DNA of 20,000 nt from Mesostigma viride (lineage: Eukaryota; Streptophyta; Mesostigmatophyceae; Mesostigmatales; Mesostigmataceae). Position 1 is the stretch's first letter. Each line of letters begins with the position of its first letter. The stretch is taken from assembly GCA_009746045.1 (NCBI GenBank), contig RPFO01001788.1, positions 1-20,000 of the forward strand, in the 5' to 3' direction. The notes under the pieces were generated by a model. That model was not told the origin of the DNA. It made no database searches and worked only from the letters and a program-made list of their open reading frames with translations. Positions 1-10,080 of this stretch are shown here, piece after piece. The position numbers and the translations under genes were made by a program.

Positions 1-548
1 TACATGTAAACCATACAAAAGTGATTTTATGAAACACATACAGTTTGTCATTAATAACGACGGCCGGCGTAACTCGGGCGCAATTAAAAACCATTAAGAA
101 GCAACTCAGGATATGCAGGCAGAAATCCTTCAGGTGTAAAAAAGATGTACAAACACACTTTGGTAATGGGCCTGATTGCGCAACTGCAAGATACCATTGG
201 AAACGCCGGCCGGCGCAACTGGATGCATGTACATAAACCATACAAAAGTGATTTGCACAAAACCCCTACAATTTGTCATGAGTAACGACGGCCGGCGTAA
301 CTCGGTTGCATTTGAAAACCACAAAGAAGCAACTCAGGTAGTGAAGGCGGAAATCCCAGAGGTGATAAAATGTTTACCAACACAAAATGTTGATAAGCGT
401 GCAAGCTTTTGCAAGTGCGCGCAAGATACCATTGGAAACGCCGGCCGGCGCAACTGGAACACCAAAACAAAAAACTTGATTTGCACGAAACCCATTCAGT
501 TCGTCATGGATAACGACGGCCGGCGCAACTTCATGGCACTCACCACTT
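1..548. repeat. 228-bp tandem repeat, about 2.4 copies, with GC palindromes
   Basis: The motif TAACGACGGCCGGCG starts at 55, 283 and 511, exactly 228 bp apart. A second motif, ATTGGAAACGCCGGCCGGCG, occurs near 196 and 431, about 235 bp apart. The block AAACCATACAAAAGTGATTT (or a close variant) precedes each TAACGACGG motif. Copies are diverged, with small indels, so the array is not young. The second motif contains the perfect 12-bp palindrome CGCCGGCCGGCG. Each unit therefore carries two related GGCCGGCG boxes in otherwise AT-leaning DNA. The array begins at or before the window edge and fades after about 548. Confidence 0.85.
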
Positions 549-625
549 TCACCAAATGCCATGTCGCCATTATATTGAGGAAAGCGAAGTATGCCCACTT
601 GAAGCTGTGGTCTGCAGAACATTGA
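176..625 (+). other. Open frame across the 228-bp repeat, doubtful coding
   Basis: An ATG-initiated frame of 149 codons is open across copies 2 and 3 of the 228-bp repeat. Because 228 is 76 codons, the repeat stays in frame, and the peptide shows ICTKPLQFVMSNDGRRN followed by ICTKPIQFVMDNDGRRN, plus a related NAGRRNW segment between them. In copy 1 the same frame reads QFVINNDGRRN and then meets a stop near 95, so any longer repeat protein is broken. I recognise no domain, signal peptide or membrane segment. The open frame may be a by-product of a repeat length divisible by three. It could also be a remnant of a repetitive exon. Coding is unproven. Confidence 0.2.
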
Positions 626-819
626 CACAAAATATGCATGGTATTTCAAGCAATGAATGCTATGTGTCAGGCATCAATGTCTTTATTGTATCCAAATGTG
701 GTTAGGACGGAGGTTTACATTGGTTGCTATTTTAAGACAATGGCGTATAACCAAACATTGCACACACTCAAGAGTGTACTTATGCTGAACTGGAAAGGAA
801 CATTAAACCCCAATAAGGT
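550..819. other. Unannotated spacer
   Basis: This stretch lies between the 228-bp tandem repeat and the AT-rich tract. I see no repeat, RNA gene or convincing frame. An open frame from 638 runs into the AT-rich tract and ends in a run of I, Y and L codons, as expected of low-complexity DNA. Confidence 0.5.
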
Positions 820-990
820 AGATATTTTCTTTTACATTTTAATTTTTTATATACTACTATATATATATTATATTATATTATATTATGCTATATTATGTTA
901 TATGAAATAACATTAAAATTAACATAAAATTAAAATTATATATTAATTATAGTATATTATATAATTTATATTATATATTATATTCACGAT
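820..990. repeat. AT-rich low-complexity tract
   Basis: The tract is made almost wholly of TATATTA, TTATAT and AAAATTA runs with very few G or C bases. It contains imperfect (TATAT) and (ATTAT) repeats. It separates the 228-bp repeat region from the giant inverted structure. It could behave as a DNA-unwinding or scaffold-attachment segment, but nothing in the sequence shows that directly. Confidence 0.8.
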
Positions 991-1618
991 GCTCTGTGTA
1001 TTAATGACATATCAGACACACCTACATCACATCGCCTTGATGTTTCCGTTGTATGGGTCGGTCGGGCGTTGGTAGCTGGTCGACAACAATTCTACATTTC
1101 CTAAAAAAAAATGCGACCGTGCCTACATTCGAAGGCGCGCTGTGGCTGACCTGAACTATCGGTGAACACCTCGGCGTCACTTGACCGGCCTAGGTTGACA
1201 TTTCGGCAGAGTAACGCTGCTTAAAGGATCCTTGCGTAGTTCGCGCGATTTGGCTCTTTATATATGTTTTTGGAGACGACGAGCAAGCATCCGATTGGTC
1301 AGCCAATTCCTGTCCAGTCCTCGGACAGTGTCCAATCCGGTGCTTGGGATCCAGAAAACGTGCTCGAGCCTGGCCACTCTGTCGCGGGCGCCGCGCTAGT
1401 GGCGTCGCGCCCAAACCTGACCAGGCCATAGGAAAGGGCGGGGGCGAATGCAAGAATTATTGTTATATCCTGACCTGTCCTGGGGAAGGTCCGGGGCGAA
1501 TGCAAGAATTAATATACCTGCGTATGCAACCAACACGGCCGATCCACATACATAATCCGACTGAGCTGGACGGTACGGACCAAATTTCGGTGCAAATTGA
1601 GGCCCAAAAGCTATGTCG
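991..1618. other. Non-repetitive left flank of the giant inverted repeat
   Basis: Mixed-composition DNA with no convincing gene. The overlapping minus-strand frames at 1190-1505 owe their similar openings (MHSPPPFP and MHSPRTFP) to the short tandem duplication inside them. The only other features seen are that duplication (1416-1519) and a 13-bp stretch at 1269-1281 that reappears inverted at 18484-18496 on the far side of the element. Confidence 0.55.
1416..1519. repeat. 53-bp tandem duplication, two copies
   Basis: Two adjacent units begin with CCTGACC at 1416 and 1469. Both contain GGGGCGAATGCAAGAATTA, with moderate divergence in the first half of the unit. Only two copies are present. 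Confidence 0.75.
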
Positions 1619-1622
1619 GCAT

Positions 1623-1634
1623 GGTGCGCGCACC
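1623..1634. other. 12-bp perfect palindrome at the left arm tip
   Basis: GGTGCGCGCACC equals its own reverse complement. It sits three to four bases inside the outer limit of arm homology and has an identical mate at 18381-18392. Its alternating purine/pyrimidine core (GTGCGCGCAC) could adopt Z-DNA. It could be the true end or a recognition site of the element. Confidence 0.6.
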
Positions 1635-1737
1635 CCTTGCGGTAGGGGCCATGGCGACTGCCTTTAGACGAAACGTGACAAATCTGGCACGCGGAAAGCA
1701 GAAATGCTCGATTGTTGGAGAAAATTAGTTACTGATT

Positions 1738-2220
1738 CTAATTTATGGCGGGATGGTTGCGATCTATAATGTCGCGGGCTTTTTTTCTTTGCCATCGGCA
1801 GGGGGGGTCCGGCCTGAATTTCTGTCGGGATGAATAAAGTATATTGGATGCCTGCCGGGTTGATTGTCGATTGTTGCCAGTTTTGATGGTCGTAAGGAAA
1901 GCTAGTTTAATGATGTTTCTAAAGCCGTAAAAATTCCCGCTGCTATCTTTACCTTTCCCGTCATTTTGCGGTAAGATAACATTAGCCCTGCGCGATGCGT
2001 ACTGCCCAACCACTCCATGAAAGGGTGGACTTTCTTGTGCGCCTGGGCACGAATAAATGCCCGTTATGGTACGTTCTTGTGTTAAACGTCTTAAGCTTGC
2101 GTTTTCCTGCTTTCTTACCTCGTTGAGCGTAAGCTTTTTGCCTTCTTTCCGGCCAGATGCAGCCAGAAAGTTGCGGGTCCTGGCGCTGCATCGCTGGATT
2201 CCTGGGTGTCTTTTAGCTAG
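1738..2220 (-). other. Arm-conserved open frame (left copy), doubtful coding
   Basis: The frame is open for about 161 codons, with the first ATG at 2013. Translated in this frame it contains KKLTLNEVRKQENA, ERTITGIYSCPGAQE and NVILPQNDGKGKDSSGNFYG, matching the right-arm copy at 17805-18248. The match ends differently because a C run differs by one base near 1801, so the C-termini are unrelated. Where the right copy has ATG (17850) the left has CTG. Differences between the copies are mostly amino-acid changing, not silent (for example S/N, I/S, G/R and I/T within twelve codons). That argues against protein-level selection. I recognise no domain. Most likely the openness is accidental in a duplicated sequence. 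Confidence 0.2.
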
Positions 2221-2609
2221 TTAATCGTCTGTGACGTGGCTGGCTTTCTGCAGCGCGTGGCCCGCAACCTGTCGGGAAGGTGTAATGCTTTTATTTCCAT
2301 GCTTCTCTGAAATTTCTTTTGCTTTATAGACAGTTGTGTTCGAGGAAATTCACGCGGTCTTCCTAAGCAGCGGCATCATTTTCCCCAGACACTGACGAGC
2401 TGGCACCTGTCTCCTAAAGAGAGCGGCTCGTGCTTGTTAGAAAGGAGGCAGTGTGCATTTTGCGGGACACAATGCTTTGGTGGCACATGCGTCAGGTAGG
2501 CTGTTCCAATGGTCTCTTCACCTTTCCCACTGAGTAAATGTTAGCATTTGTCATGCTAACCAGAGCAGCTAGCCACAGGTTGGCTGGATAAAAAGTCAGC
2601 TTATTTTCT

Positions 2610-2618
2610 CTTTATATA
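2610..2618 (-). promoter_or_regulatory. Outward-facing TATA-like box, left arm
   Basis: On the minus strand this reads TATATAAAG, the mirror of 17401-17409. It faces the left end of the element and the open frame at 1738-2220. Confidence 0.35.
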
Positions 2619-2673
2619 CTGCGTGTGTGGTCCTCCACGTGTCCGGCTTGTTGGGCATTTTGGAAGAGGGTTT

Positions 2674-2727
2674 ATAATGTGTTGTTGGGTGGAACAACTT
2701 GGTTGTTGGCACAAAATCACACATTAT
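2674..2727. repeat. Nested hairpin in the left arm
   Basis: ATAATGTGT (2674-2682) pairs with ACACATTAT (2719-2727). Inside lies a second perfect stem, GTTGTT with AACAAC around GGGTGG (2681-2698). The structure is preserved in the right arm at 17292-17345. Confidence 0.65.
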
Positions 2728-2773
2728 TAGCCTGAGATAGGCATGACATATGCTGCTCAGGCGTGTCGTCCTA

Positions 2774-2809
2774 CCAGCCTTGTTGTTAAGGGTAGACTCA
2801 CAAGGCTGG
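2774..2809. repeat. 10-bp stem hairpin beside the left minisatellite
   Basis: CCAGCCTTGT (2774-2783) pairs perfectly with ACAAGGCTGG (2800-2809) across a 16-base loop, about 30 bp outside the minisatellite. The mirror copy is at 17210-17245. Confidence 0.65.
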
Positions 2810-2839
2810 CTGTGCCGATGGAGGGGTGGGGCGTGCTAG

Positions 2840-3607
2840 CCCCCCCCCACACCCACGCATGCATGCTAGCCCACCCCCACACCCACGCATGCATGCTAGC
2901 CCCGGCCCCGGCCCCCCCACACCCACGCATGCATGCTAGCCCCCCCCCACACCCACGCATGCATGCTAGCCCACACTCACACCCACGCATGCATGCTAGC
3001 CCACCCCCACACCCACGCATGCATGCTAGCCCCCCCACACACCCACGCATGCATGCCAGCCCCCCCACACACCCACGCATGCATGACCGCCCCCCCCACA
3101 CCCACGCATGCATGCTAGCCCACCCCCACACCCACGCATGCATGCTAGCCCCCCCACACACCCACGCATGGATGCCAGCCCCCACACACACCCACGCATG
3201 CATGACAGCCCCCCCACACACCCACGCATGCATGCTAGCCCCCCACACACACCCACGCATGCATGCCAGCCCCCATACACACCCACGCATGCATGCCAGC
3301 CCCCCCCCACACTTACGCATGCATGCTAGCCCCCCACACACACCCACGCATGCATGCCAGCCCCCCCCACACCCACGCATGCATGCCAGCCCCCCCCACA
3401 CTTACGCATGCATGCTAGCCCCCCACACACACCCACGCATGCATGCCAGCCCCCCCCCACACCCACGCATGCAGGCTAGCCCAACCCCACACCCACGCAT
3501 GCATGCCAGCCCACCCCCACACCCACACGTGCATGCCAGCCCACCCCCACACCCACGCATGCATGCCAGCCCACCCCCACACCCACGCGTGCATGCCAGC
3601 CCACCCC
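2840..3607 (+). repeat. 30-bp C-rich minisatellite, about 25 units (left)
   Basis: About 25 units of 29-31 bp share CACCCACGCATGCATGC followed by YAGCC and a run of C with interspersed A. Unit-length variation comes mainly from the C/CA run. The opposite strand has repeated GGGTGTGGGGG tracts and is a candidate for G-quadruplex formation, while ACGCATGCATGC is alternating purine/pyrimidine. The repeat is open in several frames and encodes HTHACMLAP-type or PRMHASPP-type peptides (a 290-codon frame at 2743-3615). I regard these as a product of 30 being divisible by three, not as genes. Confidence 0.95.
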
Positions 3608-3883
3608 TAGCTTGAGCGTGCTTGTAAAGTTTTTGCATGGTTTATTAAAATGAGTGGAATATGTATTTATTGCATTAAATGTTAATTTTATTGATCATGA
3701 ATGAAAATGGTCAACATTGCCGAAGTGCCCCTAAATTGCTCAATATTGTGTGCTCAAGAATTCAATGAGGATTGTCATCATGGAAACCCGCACAAATTCA
3801 CGATTCCGGGCATGCATGTGAAAGTATCAAGAACAATTTTCAATTAAGAATGGTATCTCATTGTTCCATGAATCAATATGACT
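3608..3883 (+). other. Single-copy arm spacer between minisatellite and satellite (left)
   Basis: About 275 bp of AT-leaning DNA starting AGCTTGAGCGTGCTTG and running to the first satellite monomer. The right arm has the same sequence inverted (16707-16979) with almost no differences seen. No frame of note, and no other copy in the window. Confidence 0.8.
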
Positions 3884-4440
3884 CCATGTACGTAGACAAG
3901 CCATGATGACCCCATGGGAGCCTGAATCCTCATCATTAAATACATAAATGCCACCCATGTACGTAGACGGGCCATGATGACACCAATGGAGCCTGAATCC
4001 TCATCATTAATTACATAAATGCCAACCATGTACATACACGGGCAATGATGACACCATGGGAGCCTGAATCCTCATCATTAATTACATAAATGCCAACCAT
4101 GTACGTAGGCCAGCCATGATGACACTGTGGGAGCCTGAATCCTCATCATTAATTTCATACATGCCAACAACACGTAGACGGGCCATAATGACACCACGGG
4201 AGCCTGAATCCTCATCATTTTTTTTGACATCCATGTACGTAGGCCAGCCATGATGACACCATGGGAGCCTGAATCCTCATCATTTTTTTTCTGAGACATC
4301 CATGTACGTAGGCCAGCCATGATGACACCATGGGAGCCTGAATCCTCATCATTTTACATACATGCCATCCATGTACGTAGACAGCCATGATGACACCATG
4401 GGAGCCTGAATCCTCATCATTAATTACATACATGCCATCC
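3884..4440 (+). repeat. Higher-order satellite block, first copy
   Basis: An ordered series of about eight distinguishable monomers. Diagnostic features are TTAAATACATAAATGCCAC, then ACATACACGGGCAATG, then the shortened ACACGTAGACGGGCCATAATG with CACCACGGG, then a T run with CTGAGACAT. The same order recurs near 4660-5140, 7505-8030, 11845-12365, and inverted at 16706-16200. Confidence 0.8.
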
Positions 4441-5740
4441 ATGTACGTAGACAGGCCATGATGACACCATGGGAGCCTGAATCCTCATCATTTTTTTTGA
4501 CATCCATGTACGTAGGCAGCCATGATGACACCATGGGAGCCTGAATCCTCGTCATTTTTTTTTCTTTGACATCCATATACGTAGACGGGCCATGATGACA
4601 CCATGGGAGCCTGAATCCTCATCATTAATTACATACATAAATGCCATGATCATCAATGACCCCATGGGAGCCTGAATCCTCATCATTAAATACATAAATG
4701 CCACGGTCCATGTACGTAGACGGGCCATGATGACACCAATGGAGCCTGAATCCTCATCATTAATTACATAAATGCCAACCATGTACATACACGGGCAATG
4801 ATGACACCATGGGAGCCTGAATCCTCATCATTAATTACATAAATGCCAACCATGTACGTAGGCCAGCCATGATGACACTATGGGAGCCTGAATCCTCATC
4901 ATTCATTTCATACATGCCAACAACACGTAGACGGGCCATAATGACACCACGGGAGCCTGAATCCTCATCATTTTTTTTCTTTGACATCCATGTACGTAGG
5001 CCAGCCATGATGACACCATGGGAGCCTGAATCCTCATCATTTTTTTTCTGAGACATCCATGTACGTAGGCCAGCCATGATGACACCATGGGAGCCTGAAT
5101 CCTCATCATTAAATACATACATGCCATCCATGTACGTAGACAGGCCATGATGACACCATGGGAGCCTGAATCCTCATCATTTACTATTCCTTGACATCCA
5201 TGTACGTAGACGGGCCATGATGACACCATGGGAGCCTGAATCCTCATCATTTTTTTTCTTTGACATCCATGTACATACGTAGGCCAGCCATGATGACACC
5301 AATGGAGCCTGAATTCTCATCATTAATTACATACATGCCATCCATGTACGTAGACAGGCCATGACATGACACCATGGGAGCCTGAATCCTCATCATTTAC
5401 TATTCCTTGACATCCATGTACGTAGACGGGCCATGATGACACCATGGGAGCCTGAATCCTCATCATTTTTTTCTTTGACATCCATGTACATACGTAGGCC
5501 AGCCATGATGACACCATGGAGCCTGAATCCTCATCATTAATTACATACATAAATGCCAACCATGTACATACACGGGCAATGATGACACCATGGAGCCTGA
5601 ATCCTCATCATTAATTACATAAATGGCAACCATGTACATACACGGGCAATGATGACACCATGGGAGCCTGAATCCTCATCATTTTTTTTCTTGACATCCA
5701 TGTACATACGTAGGCCAGCCATGATGACACCAATGGAGCC

Positions 5741-8700
5741 TGAATCCTCATCATTAATTACATAAATGCCATCCATGTACGTAGACGGGCCATGATGACA
5801 CCATGGGAGCCTGAATCCTTATCATTTACTATTCCTTGACATCCATGTACGTAGGCCAGCCATGGAGACACCATGGGAGCCTGAATCCTCATCATTAATT
5901 ACATAAATGCCAACCATGTACGTAGACAAGCCATGATGACACCATGGGAGCCTGAATCCTCCTCATTAATTACATAAATGCCAACCATGTACGTAGACAA
6001 GCCATGATGACACCATGGGAGCCTGAATCCTCATCATTAATTACATACATGCCATCCATGTACGTAGACAGGCCATGATGACACCATGGGAGCCTGAATC
6101 CTCATCATTTACTATTCCTTGACATCCATGTACGTAGGCCAGCCATGGAGACACCATGGGAGCCTGAATCCTCCTCATTAATTACATAAATGCCAACCAT
6201 GTACGTAGACAAGCCATGATGACACCATGGGAGCCTGAATCCTCATCATTTACTATTCCTTGACATCCATGTACGTAGGCCAGCCATGATGACACCAATG
6301 GAGCCTGAATCCTCCTCGTTAATTACATAAATGCCAACCATGTACGTAGACAAGCCATGATGACCCCATGGGAGCCTGAATCCTCATCATTTACTATTCC
6401 TTGACATCCATGTACGTAGACGGGCCATGATGACACCATGGGAGCCTGAATCCTCATCATTTACTATTCCTTGACATCCATGTACGTAGGCCAGCCATGA
6501 TGACACCAATGGAGCCTGAATCCTCTTCATTTTCTTAATGAGAGGATTCAGGTTACATAAATGCCAACCATGTAGGTAGACAAGCCATGATGACACCATG
6601 GGAGCCTGAATCCTCATCATTTACTATTCCTTGACATCCATGTACGTAGGCCAGCCATGGAGACACCATGGGAGCCTGAATCCTCCTCATTAATTACATA
6701 AATGCCAACCATGTACGTAGACAAGCCATGATGACCCCATGGGAGCCTGAATCCTCATCATTAATTACATAAATGCCATCCATGTAAGTAGACGGGCCAT
6801 GATGACACCATGGGAGCCTGAATCCTCCTCATTAATTACATAAATGCCAACCATGTACGTAGACAAGCCATGATGACACCATGGGAGCCTGAATCCTCAT
6901 CATTAATTACATAAATGCCATCCATGTACGTAGACGGGCCATGATGACACCATGGGAGCCTGAATCCTCATCATTAATTACATAAATGCCATTCATGTAC
7001 GTAGGCCAGCCATGGAGACACCATGGGAGCCTGAATCCTCATCATTAATTACATACATGCCAACAATGTAGGTAGACAAGCCATGATGACACCATGGGAG
7101 CCTGAATCCTCATCATTTATTTTATGAGACATCCATGTACGTAGGCCAGCCATGATGACACCATGGGAGCCTGAATCCTCATCATTTCTTTTTCTTTGAC
7201 ATCCATGTACGTAGGCCAGCCATGATGACACCATGGGAGCCTGAATCCTCCTCATTAATTACATACATGCCATCCATGTACGTACACGGGCCATGATGAC
7301 ACCATGGGAGCCTGAATCCTCCTCATTTACTATTCCTTGACATCCATGTACGTAGACGGGCCATGATGACACCATGGGAGCCTGAATCCTCATCATTTTT
7401 TTTTCTTTGACATCCATGTACATACGTAGGCCAGCCATGATGACACCAATGGAGCCTGAATCCTCATCATTAATTACATACATAAATGCCATGATCATCA
7501 ATGACCCCATGGGAGCCTGAATCCTCATCATTAAATACATAAATGCCACGGTCCATGTACGTAGACGGGCCATGATGACACCAATGGAGCCTGAATCCTC
7601 ATCATTAATTACATAAATGCCAACCATGTACATACACGGGCAATGATGACACCATGGGAGCCTGAATCCTCATCATTAATTACATAAATGCCAACCATGT
7701 ACGTAGGCCAGCCATGATGACACTATGGGAGCCTGAATCCTCATCATTAATTTCATACATGCCAACAACACGTAGACGGGCCATAATGACACCACGGGAG
7801 CCTGAATCCTCATCATTTTTTTTTCTTTGACATCCATGTACGTAGGCCAGCCATGATGACACCATGGGAGCCTGAATCCTCATCATTTTTTTTCTGAGAC
7901 ATCCATGTACGTAGGCCAGCCATGATGACACCATGGGAGCCTGAATCCTCATCATTAAATACATACATGCCATCCATGTACGTAGACAGGCCATGATGAC
8001 ACCATGGGAGCCTGAATCCTCATCATTTACTATTCCTTGACATCCATGTACGTAGACGGGCCATGATGACACCATGGGAGCCTGAATCCTCATCATTTTT
8101 TTTTCTTTGACATCCATGTACATACGTAGGCCAGCCATGATGACACCAATGGAGCCTGAATTCTCATCATTAATTACATACATGCCATCCATGTACGTAG
8201 ACAGGCCATGACATCTGACACCATGGGAGCCTGAATCCTCATCATTTACTATTCCTTGACATCCATGTACGTAGACGGGCCATGATGACACCATGGGAGC
8301 CTGAATCCTCATCATTTTTTTTTCTTTGACATCCATGTACATACGTAGGCCAGCCATGATGACACCAATGGAGCCTGAATCCTCATCATTAATTACATAC
8401 ATAAATGCCAACCATGTACATACACGGGCAATGATGACACCAATGGAGCCTGAATCCTCATCATTAATTACATAAATGGCAACCATGTACATACACGGGC
8501 AATGATGACACCATGGGAGCCTGAATCCTCATCATTTTTTTTTTCTTTGACATCCATGTACATACGTAGGCCAGCCATGATGACACCAATGGAGCCTGAA
8601 TCCTCATCATTAATTACATACATGCCATCCATGTACGTAGACAAGCCATGATGACCCCATGGGAGCCTGAATCCTCATCATTAATTACATACATGCCATC

Positions 8701-9595
8701 CATGTACGTAGACAGGCCATGATGACACCATGGGAGCCTGAATCCTCATCATTTACTATTCCTTGACATCCATGTACGTAGGCCAGCCATGGAGACACCA
8801 TGGGAGCCTGAATCCTCCTCATTAATTACATAAATGCCAACCATGTACGTAGACAAGCCATGATGACCCCATGGGAGCCTGAATCCTCATCATTAATTAC
8901 ATAAATGCCATCCATGTACGTAGACGGGCCATGATGACACCATGGGAGCCTGAATCCTCATCATTTACTATTCCTTGACATCCATGTACGTAGGCCAGCC
9001 ATGGAGACACCATGGGAGCCTGAATCCTCCTCATTAATTACATAAATGCCAACCATGTACGTAGACAAGCCATGATGACCCCATGGGAGCCTGAATCCTC
9101 ATCATTAATTACATAAATGCCATCCATGTAAGTAGACGGGCCATGATGACACCATGGGAGCCTGAATCCTCCTCATTAATTACATAAATGCCAACCATGT
9201 ACGTAGACAAGCCATGATGACACCATGGGAGCCTGAATCCTCATCATTAATTACATAAATGCCATCCATGTACGTAGACGGGCCATGATGACACCATGGG
9301 AGCCTGAATCCTCATCATTAATTACATAAATGCCATTCATGTACGTAGGCCAGCCATGGAGACACCATGGGAGCCTGAATCCTCATCATTAATTACATAC
9401 ATGCCAACAATGTAGGTAGACAAGCCATGATGACACCATGGGAGCCTGAATCCTCATCATTTATTTTATGAGACATCCATGTACGTAGGCCAGCCATGAT
9501 GACACCATGGGAGCCTGAATCCTCATCATTTCTTTTTCTTTGACATCCATGTACGTAGGCCAGCCATGATGACACCATGGGAGCCTGAATCCTCC
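5741..9595 (+). repeat. Higher-order duplication, copy 1 (offset about 4340 bp)
   Basis: This 3.85-kb stretch recurs almost base for base at 10081-13931. Shared private variants include CTGAATCCTTATCATT (5806 and 10146), CATGTAAGTAGACGGG (6781 and 11121) and the hairpin at 6515. The only differences I noticed are a T/G at 6554/10894, a T run three bases shorter near 12157, and one base lost near 13420, so the offset moves from 4340 to 4337 to 4336. Confidence 0.9.
6515..6552. repeat. Micro-inversion hairpin in a satellite monomer, copy 1
   Basis: CCTGAATCCTCTTCATT is followed, after a short loop, by AATGAGAGGATTCAGG. This gives a 16-bp stem with a one-base bulge. An inverted fragment of the monomer core has been inserted before the usual TTACATAAATGCC linker. 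Confidence 0.85.
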
Positions 9596-9654
9596 TCATT
9601 AATTACATACATGCCATCCATGTACGTACACGGGCCATGATGACACCATGGGAG
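8950..9654 (+). repeat. Secondary duplication of 6610-7310 (offset 2344 bp)
   Basis: The run of monomers containing CATGTAAGTAGACGGG, CCATTCATGTACG and CAACAATGTAGGTAGAC is repeated 2344 bp downstream of its first occurrence. It also lies inside the 4340-bp duplication, so it is present again near 10950-11650 and 13290-13930. A partial copy lies at about 14942-15215. Confidence 0.8.
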
Positions 9655-10080
9655 CCTGAATCCTCATCATTTACTATTCCTTGACATCCATGTACGTAGG
9701 CCAGCCATGGAGACACCATGGGAGCCTGAATCCTCATCATTAATTACATAAATGCCAACCATGTACGTAGACAAGCCATGATGACACCATGGGAGCCTGA
9801 ATCCTCCTCATTAATTACATAAATGCCAACCATGTACGTAGACAAGCCATGATGACACCATGGGAGCCTGAATCCTCATCATTAATTACATACATGCCAT
9901 CCATGTACGTAGACAGGCCATGATGACACCATGGGAGCCTGAATCCTCATCATTTACTATTCCTTGACATCCATGTACGTAGGCCAGCCATGGAGACACC
10001 ATGGGAGCCTGAATCCTCCTCATTAATTACATAAATGCCAACCATGTACGTAGACAAGCCATGATGACCCCATGGGAGCC

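Larger units (their letters stand above)
1619..4640 (+). repeat. Left arm of the giant inverted repeat
   Basis: Reading inward, the arm holds about 1.2 kb of unique-looking DNA (1619-2839), a C-rich minisatellite (2840-3607), a single-copy spacer (3608-3883) and the first 11 satellite monomers. The monomers occur in the same order in the right arm. Rare variants are shared: a monomer starting at ACACGTAGACGGG with CCATAATGACACC, and one with CCATATACGTAGAC (left about 4571, right about 16003). Arm identity looks high by eye, roughly mid-90s percent outside the minisatellite, with scattered substitutions and short indels. I did not compute an alignment. Confidence 0.9.

Noticed and set aside
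638-910. A 90-codon frame ending in an I/Y/L-rich segment that looks like a membrane helix
   Set aside because: The hydrophobic end is simply the translated AT-rich low-complexity tract, and the start has no supporting context.
1190-1505. Two overlapping minus-strand frames starting MHSP
   Set aside because: Their similar beginnings are caused by the 53-bp tandem duplication; there is no conserved continuation or splice context.
2743-3615. A 290-codon open frame with HTHACMLA and PRMHASPP repeats, and its 214-codon minus-strand partner
   Set aside because: The 30-bp minisatellite is open in several frames on both strands. The peptide changes frame inside the array and the right-arm copy is only 98 codons. 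This is expected of a repeat with unit length divisible by three.
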